Source: Casuarina equisetifolia
Taxonomy: Eukaryota > Streptophyta > Magnoliopsida > Fagales > Casuarinaceae
Direction: 5' to 3'
Assembly: GCA_028551475.1 (NCBI GenBank)
Contig: CM052360.1
Location: 8,110,501 to 8,174,500, forward strand
Length of the DNA: 64,000 nt
Shown: piece by piece, positions 24,559 through 35,069 of the stretch
Position numbering within the stretch: the first letter of the stretch is position 1
Layout: every line of letters begins with the position of its first letter
Notes under the pieces: generated by a model
Database searches by the model: none
Seen by the model: only the letters and a program-made list of their open reading frames with translations
Told to the model about the DNA's origin: nothing
Translations under genes and position numbers: made by a program

Positions 24559-27500
24559 TCACATCCCGTAAAGGAAGCAATTACTATAGCAAGGAAGGAA
24601 TAGAGCACTGTTTTCAACCACCATCGGCTGCCTGAACGGATTGATTTGGATCTACAAGGCAGAGCCATCATTCCATATCAGAGCAAATCAAGTAGCAAAA
24701 TTTTAATGCCTTTCAATGTAATGAAACTGTAGCTTAAAATTTGAAAAGAAAAGGGAGATTAAGAAACACAGAAAAATGCAGCAACATGGACATACAGGAA
24801 ATCTGGGGGGACGACCAGTTACAGTGCTTAAGCAACCAGCTCCAAGATGACAAGCTTCTTCACAATAATCAGAGAAAATTGCTGGGACATTTATCTCGTT
24901 TATTAGCTCCTGAAAAACTCACACAAGTGACAAAAAGGATTCAGAGAAAAATAGGAGGCTAATTCAGCTTTCAGTTTTCTGGGAAAGGTAACAGCTTCTA
25001 AGATGGTTTAACTACAAACAGCGAGATTGAGATGTTTAGAGTATCAAAGGCGTACAATTGTTGGCAGCCAACTTGAATAAGCAGCAATGCCAGCGTTTGG
25101 AGCAATCACCACATGAGGAGAGAAATCCTATTTACATAAGTCAGGAATTAGAGACAAAAGGAGTGTGTCAGGCAGACAAACTGATAAAACTTACAGAAAA
25201 CTTAAGTACGAAAGACGTAATTTAAAATGAGTTTGTCCTCGTGCTTGGCAGTGGTATGGATGTGTATGTGGCAGTGTCTCTCTCAAGATAGCTCTAGAAA
25301 CAGACCTTTGCTATATCTCTATAGCGATCATGATAAAAACCCCTTCGAAGCTGTAATGTCACTTTTGAACCAGGCAGTACGTCAGAGCTCAAGTTCTCAC
25401 TTAAAGATTTGCAAATGCAATCTGTCTCGAGGCATTGTGCATAATTGCAAAGATCAATCTTCTCACCATCCCTGTTTAACCCAGCACAGACCAAAGAAAA
25501 AAAAAAGGAACCAAAAATAATGGTTAGAATAAATGGTTTAATAATAAGAGTTCTTTCGATACTGTTTCAATTATCGTAACTGGTAACGTAGAATGGAAAA
25601 CTTTTTTTAAGTGCTAACTAAAACTATTTTCCTGGGCTGAAAGTTCTACCAGAATCTAATCAACTAGATGAATCCTCAAAACACATCCATTATGAAGTGC
25701 ATAACTGACCTATTTTCTGGAATTGCAGGTCCAACAAGCTCTACGTGAACACTCAGACCAGGAAAAAGTGCAAGCAACTCTGCAAAGACAGCAAGCTGTA
25801 AAAGCTCTTTCTCAGGCCCTGCAAATAAAATAAGTTTCAGCGAAACAATGACATAAAGTTAGATGATCAGCTACATTGTAGCCCCGAAAACGCAGATAAA
25901 ACTGTTCTAATGGACGCCATCAGCATTTCTAAAAATAATAAACTTAACACAAAATTAACGTCATATTCTTTGGAAAATTTCTGCGGAAACATTTTTCACC
26001 ACAACGTAAGTACAGGTGATACTAGTTACAGCAAGACTTATAGCAGATAAAGGGAAGTCAAGCACAAAGTTCATCTCCTATAAACCAGTCTCATGCCCAT
26101 ACATATAAAACTAGAAGAAGATTTTTCCTCCAACTCGAGTGTGGTACTTATCAAAGTAAGACTTATGACATTTATAGGGAGGTTGAACTCAAGGTCAATC
26201 TCCTGTAAACCAGTCTCACGTTCATAATCATATAGTCATGACAGTAACAACAGTAAGAAACATAAAGCACCGAATTCTATGGTTTGCTAGCAGATAAAGG
26301 GAAGTCAAGCGCAAAATTCATCTCCTATAAACCAGTCTCATGCCCATACATATAAAACTAGAAGAAGATTTTTCCCTCCAACTCGAGTGTGGTACTTATC
26401 AAAGTAAGACTTATGACATTTAAAGGGAGGTTGAATTCAAGGGCAATCTCCTGTAATCCAGTCTCACGTTCATAATCATATAGTCATGACAGTAACAACA
26501 GTAAGAAACATAAAGCACCGAATTCTATGGTTTGCTAGCAGATAAAGGGAAGTCAAGCGCAAAATTCATCTCCCATAAACCAGTCTCATGCCCATACATA
26601 TAAAACTAAAAGAAGATTTTTCCCTCCAACTCGAGTGTGGTACTTATCAACGTAAGACTTATGACAGTTAAAGGGAGGTTGAATTCAAGGGCAATCTCCT
26701 GTAATCCAGTCTCACGTTCATATCATATAGTCATGACAGTAACAACAGAAAGAAACATAAAGCACCGAATTCTATGGTTTGCAGAGTGGATGATTGAAGG
26801 CAACAGGATACCAAGATAATGTATGTAAAGTTTGTCCTCAATTTCGAGAGTTGAGCTTCCTGGACCAACAACTTGAGTGGCATGATAAACCGTCAGTGGC
26901 TGAACAAAAATAAAACTTATAAGTATGCTTCTGATGAAAATATCAATCTCCAAGAAACAGCAAATAGTTAAGACTGTGCTTGGATATATAAATCTTTCAG
27001 TATTAAGTGTGAACTCAACTTGTTGGCAATTCAACTGTGGATATATAAATCATTTAGTATTAGATGTGAATTCAACTGTGGATTGAGGTACAACGGAGAG
27101 CTGCTTGTAATAAAACTATTTTATTCTAAAATTATATTCCAAAAAGCATCCTAGCAGCAATAATTAGCCTAGGAAATTAAGATTCCAAAGATTGATCTTG
27201 TTCACATGTGGCAAAACAACTCAGGTGTTGATTGCTCATGCATATTCCATCTTTGCCCAATATGAAACAGTTCTGATGGGTCTTTAAAAGTAAAAGGCAA
27301 TAGTTGAACGTCAAATGTAAATTCGAACTCAGTCAATGACTGAAACACATAATATCATACCCAATGAAGAAGCAAAGCAACGGGAGAATGAAGTGGAATG
27401 CACCTCCAGTCATAGTAATCGTTCCAACTACTTAACTGCTTTGATATGGGAGATACAGGCTCTGCATGTTTACATAGCGGATTCAAAACATCAAAACCTA

Positions 27501-29279
27501 CTCCAACTCAAAAAGCAATAAGCAAAAGCCAATACCATTACATGGGCATAAGACGCTTGGAAGATGCCAAACATCGTTTGACCTGCTAATTAAAAACAAA
27601 AAAAGTGAACCAGAATTAAGAAAAATTTCCATGGCCACGTGATGTGGAAAATTCCTCATGTACCATGTAGATGGCAAAGATTAAAGAAAGACAGATAACC
27701 TAGAAAAAGAAGAAGAAGAAACTGATTGCCCACAACAGCATTCGTACAACCACATTCCAACTTGATGGATGCCTCTTTTGCTCAAGAATAGACATCGAGT
27801 CTCCTTCCTTTCAAGGACCTAACAGATTTGACCAAGAGATAAAGCCACAAAAATACCACAAAATACAAGGCAAAGTAATTACCTTAAGTGTAGCCTCTAG
27901 GGAAAATGTGAAAGGGAAGTCATTCAAGACATCCACATTTTGCATCTGTTGTTTCAATCTTCTGCACTCTTCTTTATGATCAGTCCAGTGCAAAATCTGA
28001 AGGGGAAAATTTGAACAGTAGCTTTCAGTTAAAGAAAACAAAAAAGATGAGCATAAAATTTTAAGAATTGAGAAAAAATCACCATAACTATATGGATGTT
28101 TAAACAATATATATATATCAACCCAAGTTAACACTCAACAGTAGTGGAATAAAACAACAACAGGTCCCAAAAGTATGATGGGAAGCGTCAATAGCAGCCG
28201 TTGGGCAGTCCAGGCACTCATTGACAACACATACCTAATCCTATAAACAAGCCACCATAAGTAATGTCCATCTCAGAAACTCCAATTCCAGTACTCAAAT
28301 TGCATTAGTGATCACCTTGATACTTAAGTAACTTTTCACACTCAAAATTGGTGCAGACAGGTGGGCAGTGGGAAGTGACGTATAGTGTAATGTAAGTAAT
28401 AGTTCATTTCCTCTTCGCCCTTGAACATGACTGGTTGCATCTTTCATCGCAGACACTGCAGTCATAGTATCAATATCTTGACCAAGTATCCTCCCTATTT
28501 GTTGGGGATACTTCTCCCTTTTAACATAGTATCAACACTTAGGTTTCAAGTTCAACCTATCCTTACTCATAGACTACAAGTTCATAGTTTCTTATTTGTG
28601 AAATAAGGAAACGTATTGAAAATGAAGTTAATATGCATCCCAGATTGCTAATATGTTGGCTTGCACTCTTTATATATGGAAGTATTCTGATCTCCTTCAA
28701 CTGGTTTAGTTATTACTTTGTAACGAGAGCAAAAGCATGAGAAATACTAGGTTCGCTAAAATGACAAACTTTCGGACAATAAATGACTTCTGAAAGGGCA
28801 GAAGACCACTTTTGGAAGGCTTACTCAAGACACTACAGCACAAAATCGTCCAGAACTGCATTTTCACAAGTTTTAAAAACACTTGGCGTGTCTAAGTTCT
28901 TTTCAGCTAAAGAGTGATACTGTTCTCAGGTGAGCATACGCTGATTAACCATATCACTAAAATTTCATTCTAATGATCATAACCTGCAATAATTATCATT
29001 TTGCGAGCACGCACCAATCTACTCAACTGAAACAAACCCAATTTTCGTCACACGCTAAAACACTTCCCACTTACGAATTCGCAAACAATTGGAGGTTTTA
29101 GAGCAACCAAGTTCAGCAAGGACTTGACAGAAAGCACAGAAAATCTAAATTAGAAAGTGTTCGTGTATATCCGGAACCTGGTGAGAGGCAGAGCAATAAG
29201 CAACGGCTCCGCATCGTTCACAGCGTCTTCTGGGTGGGCCTAAACACCGAGTTCCCCCCCCTTTTCCGGCGCACTCCAT
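24559..29279 (-). CDS. MYND zinc-finger protein with MSS51/ZMYND15-like C-terminal domain
   Basis: Eleven exons on the minus strand: 29178-29279, 27883-27996, 27700-27818, 27536-27582, 27361-27461, 26812-26899, 25710-25818, 25306-25471, 25056-25127, 24796-24909 and 24559-24651. The phases join without a break and give 374 residues. The N-terminus (about 3-47) is a MYND finger: early Cys, [15 protein letters not shown] and HWTDHKEEC supply the two zinc sites. The rest matches the plant MYND proteins that share a C-terminal domain with yeast Mss51 and ZMYND15. Landmarks are [72 protein letters not shown] and [13 protein letters not shown] fingers bind proline-rich partners. The role of this family in plants is not established. 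Intron 6 (25819-26811) carries a tandem repeat. Two small exons of 47 and 72 bases are easy to miss in automatic annotation. Confidence 0.88.
26041..26782. repeat. Three-copy tandem repeat of about 247 bp in an intron of the MYND gene
   Basis: Units start at 26041, 26288 and 26536 with 'tagcagataaagggaagtca' type sequence and are nearly identical. Each unit also contains two diverged halves: 'aatctcctgtaaaccagtct' in the second half echoes 'catctcctataaaccagtct' in the first. So there was an older duplication of about 120 bp, followed by recent triplication. The repeat lies wholly inside the intron 25819-26811. Confidence 0.95.
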
Positions 29280-30375
29280 TGCTTACCAGACCACTTCCTT
29301 CGGAGTCGTCAGCCCTCTACCACTCGGGTCTACCCGATTGCAATGGTGAAGATTTCAATATGGAAAACTGCTCAAATCCACCCACAAGTAGCCCAAATTG
29401 CACACCCAGCCCAGATTTCATTTCGGAAATTTCGGCCCAATATCAAAATAAAGATAAACAACCGAAAAAGAGAAGGGGAGTGTTCCCCTACGCTACCCTC
29501 ACTTTCTTGGACAAGTTTTGTGATGGAGGGTGACTGGGTAAGCAAAGAAAGAAAATCTTGTGGGCTTTCCTTTTTTCCCAAAGTTAGATTTGGAGTTTCC
29601 TGTTTCCAGATTTGTAGGTGAGATTCCACTTCCTCGAAAATCAGACCTACCTTTGCGTAAGTGCCACCTACAATTTTCACATTCCGATCCAAGAAAAAAG
29701 GAATTTATAAAAACACTAAGACACGTCGAGTAACAGGTGTTCGCTGAGCCAACTTTTAAGGACAAACCACAAGTTGACAGATACCCTTCTCAATCATGAC
29801 TTCAACAATCATCCATCAGTCACCGTCTAGAATGATGTGATCAAGACCCAAGATCTTGCCTTTCGCTGGGACCTGAGTCCTTGGTCCAGGCCAAGCCTGG
29901 GTGGTCCACTGAGAGAAGCTAACTTACCTCGAACTTCATGGAAGACTCAATGGATTGCTTAGAAAGATATAGATATGGGTGTTGTACTGCTTTGCATAAA
30001 ATGATTATTCTTACCAATAGTGTCGTGACAAATTTGGTGTTCATAGTCCATCTCATGATGGCTCTAAAAAGAATACATATCAAGGGGGACTAATATGATC
30101 TTTCAAGGCCCGCCGACCGACCCTTTTTCTCTTCTCTTGATAGTCTTAGCCAACACTGTTACTCCATCAATATTATAGCATATCCTCGATGTACCACCTC
30201 ATTACCTCCGGTTCTGAAGTGGGAGTGTTTGAAAATTATGGAGAGATGTTCTGATTACCTGTCTGGTAAAGAGGGATCCAAAGCTACTGTAGATTTTGCC
30301 AGTAAAAGAAACAGCAGGAAAAAGATGCCCGAAATCACACTCAATTTGGAAAAGGAGATGCCATATCTTAAGAGC

Positions 30376-30436
30376 GAAAAAGAAAAAGAAAAGAAAAGAA
30401 GAGAAAAGAAAAGAAGAGAAGAGAAGAGAAGAGGGA
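30376..30436 (+). repeat. Purine tract (GAAAA/GAAGA repeats), 61 bases
   Basis: The plus strand is purely A and G over this stretch, built from imperfect GAAAA and GAAGA units. Long homopurine tracts with near mirror symmetry can form triplex DNA. No role is shown. Confidence 0.85.
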
Positions 30437-33311
30437 TCATTCACACGCCCATTCTTCATTTTTTAACCTTTAAAGTTGTTGAAAAAGATGATTCAGCTAC
30501 AGTCCTCGAATCTGATCCATACGATCAGTTCAATTGGTCGGCCATACCTCGTGCCTGGCCTCTAAAACATGATTTTGCGTTAACATCAGCCATACCCATT
30601 TTCCTTTCCTCGGTTCAAAGAAACAAGAAACCCAGTAGATGAGCCGTTGAACCCGTCGGGATGTCAAGGCCCCACGCTATTAATGGTCTCTTGATAATCA
30701 TGAAAAGCTAAACGGCGCTTTATACAAAATGGGATCCTCGGTGCCCCAAATTTGAGATTCTGTTTGACTAAAGGGAAAATCTCTTCTTATTTTATCTTAT
30801 GTCTCCTTATAATAACCTTTGTTTGTTTAGCTTTGCCTTTCATGATCACAAAGTCAACCAATTCTTAATACTTTAATCGAATTCTAGGCAACCATTTTCC
30901 TATGCTGATGTTATTGGTTAAGCGATTCGGAGATAGTGATAAACATGATAATGGCGTTTCAACGCGAAAATCTCTACCCTTTTGACATGTGTATGTATTT
31001 GGTGATGTACAAATACCAAGTCATGTTATCTTGTGACCCAAGTAAATCTTACAAGACTGAACAAGAGAGTTTTTTTTAAGAACAGTAGATCAACTTCTTT
31101 TGAATTTCATAAAAGATGTGTCGCTTTTAAGCTACTAATCCACATTTTATTCTATGTTTTTTTGTTCTCATATGAATAATCTAGTTACTTGCTTACTTTG
31201 GGTGAAAATCCGGCCTCCTTTTCAATGATCCTTTGAGTTGCTCCTGTTACGTCAAATATTTTCCAAATCAACCCATCAAAATATAGCATTTCATTCATAT
31301 TACAATGAGTTTGAGCTTTAACAATTCGGTGATCTACCACATAGAAGGCCATGATTCAAGCGTCCTCCCCCCCTCTCCCTTACCCCCATTTTTTTTTTAA
31401 AAAAAAAAAAAACTTATATCACGAGCTCACATATATAGCATTGTATAACCCCATGTATAATCTCAAATCATTCAATATCAAGTCCGAGTAAGTATACTTT
31501 AATAGCATAGATATTTATTTGTCCATGTACATGTACCTTACGTGTGTATACAGAGCAATAATTGTAAAGTTAAACAATAATAATCATTATACGTAGATCT
31601 TTTTCTATGTTTTTAAGTAACGGTAATATTCATCATGATATTTTGAATTCAATATTGTTGTAAAAAATCTATAGAAGTTGAGTCAAATATTTATAAATTT
31701 GAGCTTGCATTCAATCTTTAACTATTAATTAACAAAACAACTATAGAGAAACTCAAGCGATTTTATGAGTTGTTTAATTCATGAGCGATTTTTATGAATA
31801 ACAAATGGTTGTCAATTAAAAGAAAGCAAATTGGATAAGTTATTAACTTGCATGAGAAAATAAACATTAATCTTGATATTCAAAACATCACATCTTATGT
31901 ACAAATATAATTGAGTTTGACTAATTGGTTCTTTAAAAATATGAAAAAGAAAAGATAAATTTGAGCATCAATATAGATTTGAAACACGGATACTCACCCT
32001 CATTTAAATCCAAAATCTGAAAAGTAAACATGCATATTTTCAACTCTTGTCCCTACTTCTTGGGCTCTTTCTATTGTCCACTATCTTATTGGATTGCATT
32101 AGATTTTAAGGATAGAATAAAACTGGGTTAAGCATGCATTTTAAGGAAGGTGTATTGAATAAAACATACAATTTATCATAATGTTCTGTTTATTTAAACT
32201 AACATTCAAATGAAAGCTAATAAATTGCCTAACTTTGAGTGAAAAAGACAGACGTGTGAGAAGAAGGCACTAGATTCTAAAGTAAAAGTTTTATATCTTG
32301 ACTTCTGAACATGGTTAAAAAGGACATCCCAACATAAAGATACGGATTACAAGAAAAACACGACATAAAAGTTTTTAATTAATCAAAAAGTGAAAGAATG
32401 TGAGCTCCGGCGACATGTTTGTAGAGTTCATTAGCTCTCTTCGGGGCATGCAAGAGCATGACCCCATGTCCCATTCGTGACCATACGTAATTCGTGGCCA
32501 TCTTTTTCTCGTATTCAAACTGCGTGCGGTTCAATTGTTTTTGAAGAGGTGTGGGGTAAATTGCTCACTTCCCACTTGCCAGAAACAAGTGCCTCAGCCT
32601 GTCCTTTATTACACGTACTATGTATGCTATATGTGGGACTCTGCGGTGATATTAGCAGGCCTCAAGTGCAAACCAGTCGCCTTAAATCGGCGACACTGGT
32701 GATCTGACTACGAGGGGAAAATCAATCTTGGAAAGACAACTCGGGTAATATCCCAGATTTGATCTGCAGTGTCTGAAATTTTGAAATTTTTGTAGCAAAA
32801 GTCCAACCACAAAAGCAGCATATGGTCCCACCCCAAGATTTCCTTGGGACTTCCAAATCTTCTCAATTCTGTCCCCTGTCGTTGTTCTTGGCGTCTTCGG
32901 AGTCTTAATCCCACGTAAATGTCCAAGGCCCCCCAAGCATCTCATAACGATTCTCCTACACGTCTATCCGTATCCTCTACCATCAACGTGCCGAGTTAAG
33001 GTAAAAGGTTAAAAGGGAAACATCCGATGTCCACGAAATTTCCCTCTTCACGCCCTTTACCATTAAGGTCGTTAATGATACGGTTGGGTCCACATCGTTA
33101 GGTGGAAAAGGGTAAATTGATTTGGTTGGTCGTCTTAAACATTATTCTTTGTCAAGTGGCTCATCTTTAAGATCAATCCAAGCCGTCGAGCTACTCCCAT
33201 ATTGAAACAACAGGCTCAAACTCGTAGTTTTATAAATATAGTATTGAGTATATATTTATAAAAACATAAATATAATTTGCCATGAAAATTCTTGGAAGTG
33301 ACGAACCGGGG

Positions 33312-33327
33312 CACGTGGTAGCACGTG
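33312..33327 (+). promoter_or_regulatory. Two G-boxes (CACGTG) 10 bp apart upstream of the response-regulator gene
   Basis: CACGTG occurs at 33312-33317 and again at 33322-33327, followed by GTAGACACGG. The spacing is one turn of the helix, as for paired bZIP or bHLH (PIF, ABF) sites. They lie about 650 bases before the start codon, and a TATAAA follows at 33378-33383. The motifs are certain; their use is inferred. Confidence 0.5.
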
Positions 33328-33973
33328 TAGACACGGTAGGGGACTAGCTAGGATCATGGACGAGATGGGGGTAACTTTATAAAGTCAGTTTTGAGTGGTA
33401 AATAATCCACCGATAAAGGGTGTAGAAAAACCTCCCTCTTTTTTACAGGGCCGGTTACTGAGGCCCCTGTTTCATGTGCTTTTTAACGACAAGGGATTTG
33501 ACGGCGCGGTCCTCAGTTGAGCTGCGGTCAACTTCCTCACGCAACCAATCAATGAGGCCCACATCCCCAGGATTGACCAAAGTCCCGCGAAAAACATTGC
33601 TGAGGAAATGCTCGCGAGACAGTTGGGACCGTCGCGAGATATCGGGGTCTTGATTTGGAGATCGCACCAAAGTGGATTTCAGAATCTCAGCGTTATGGCT
33701 TCTATTAAAAAAAAGCAGATTTGAGATTTCTTAGAGAGAGAAGGATCGGATTTGAGAAAGGGACTCGTAGAGAGAGAAAGAGAGAGAAGGACAGTGTGTG
33801 TGTCTGTCTGTGTGGGGATTTAGAGAGGTGGACCATTTACGCTGCAGCGTATAAGAGAAATTGGCCTGAGGCAGAGGGGAGCCTTGTTTTGTTTCTTTTG
33901 CCTCTTCTTCGAGGAAATCAATTCTTATAAACAAACGAGAGTTTACGTCCCGGGAGCTTTAGCCGACTCTGAT

Positions 33974-35069
33974 ATGGAGGGTAGCGTCGTCGTTTCACGG
34001 CGGATGATTGACGGTTTTGATGTTTCGCCGTCCGATTCCGAAGAAGCTCACGTTCTGGCCGTCGATGACAGCCTCGTTGATCGCAAGGTCATTGAACGGT
34101 TGCTTAAAATTTCTTCCTTCAAAGGTTTGCCTCCGTAGATTCCAAATTTCATTTCTCTTCTCTTCTTTGTATACGTTTCTTTGCTGGAATTTTGAATGGA
34201 AAAACCATCGGACTGCGCAGTGACGGCCGTAGATAGTGGAAGGCGGGCCCTGCAATTCCTGGGGCTGGACGAGGAGAGGAGTTCCTCTGTTGGTTTGGAA
34301 GTGAGTGTGAACAGAATGAGCTTAATTCAAACGAACTTGGTTGCCAAATATTAATTTCCAGTATAGGATTGAGTTGATATGTATTTCTGGTTCTGATTTT
34401 TATCTGTGTGTCTTCCATAGGGCTTGAAGGTGGATCTGATTATCACGGACTACTGTATGCCTGGGATGACGGGATACGAGTTGCTGAAGAAAATCAAGGT
34501 TAGAGAACTCTCATAATTCATTTTCTACTCAGAAGTTCAACCGATTCTCGTGAAATGTAATTTGAACCGTTTGTTGCGGCAGGAATCGTCTGCATTCAGA
34601 GAGATTCCGGTGGTAATTATGTCTTCTGAAAACGTCTTGGCGCGTATTGACAGGTATTTGAGGGCTATAGAAATTAAAGAATTAATTGATGCATGTCACG
34701 AGCGAAGACTTCGGATTAGAGGACTGTGATTAATTTTTTAAAATTTAAACCGTTGTGATTTATAGATGTTTGGAGGAAGGAGCGGAGGATTTCATAGTAA
34801 AGCCGGTGAAATTATCAGACGTGAAGCGTTTAAAGGATTACATGACGAGAGAGGCTGGAATTGGAACTGAGCATAAAGAGGGGATCAACAAAAGAAAGTT
34901 CCAAGACCGCTGCGATTTGAGTTCATCAGAACCGTCAGTTCCATCATCGCCGTCATCTTGTTCATCAGAATCGCCAACACGGTCACCCACATCGTCGTCG
35001 TCGGCACCGTCTACTCCCACACCTCTAGATTCTCCAATCCGGCGGCTTAAAATGGCCAATACTTGTTGA
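33974..35069 (+). CDS. Type-A two-component response regulator (cytokinin signalling, ARR3/ARR4-like)
   Basis: Five exons, 33974-34124, 34221-34300, 34421-34498, 34583-34653 and 34766-35069, join in phase to 227 residues. A receiver domain spans about 25-155. The acidic pair Asp31-Asp32 (HVLAVDDS), the phospho-acceptor Asp87 ([17 protein letters not shown]), the Ser/Thr switch in VVIMSSE and Lys139 (DFIVKPVKL) are all present. The C-terminus is a short Ser/Pro-rich tail without a GARP/Myb DNA-binding domain, which defines type A. These proteins accept phosphate from AHP phosphotransfer proteins in the nucleus and cytosol, dampen cytokinin output and are themselves cytokinin-induced. I chose the ATG at 33974 because it begins the usual short N-terminus; an in-frame ATG at 33884 would add 30 residues. 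The leader contains GAGA-rich sequence (33735-33800), typical of BPC-bound plant promoters. Confidence 0.95.

Larger units (their letters stand above)
29280..33973. other. Divergent intergenic region between the MYND and response-regulator genes
   Basis: This 4.7 kb lies between two divergently transcribed genes. The left part should hold the MYND promoter; the right part holds paired G-boxes and the GA-rich leader of the response regulator. Between them is AT-rich DNA (30.7-32.3 kb) and a purine tract. Small frames such as those at 30229-30642, 32682-32945 and 33455-33670 have no recognisable motifs and I do not call them genes. Confidence 0.5.

Noticed and set aside
27463..27540. Acceptor at gtag before GTTTTGATG in the MYND gene
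   Set aside because: It inserts residues absent from the family; the acceptor at 27462 with donor at 27535 gives the family length.
27723..27818. Shorter version of MYND exon 3 with donor at CAATCA|gttt
   Set aside because: It breaks the reading phase to the next exon. The donor at 27700 restores phase and the expected family sequence.
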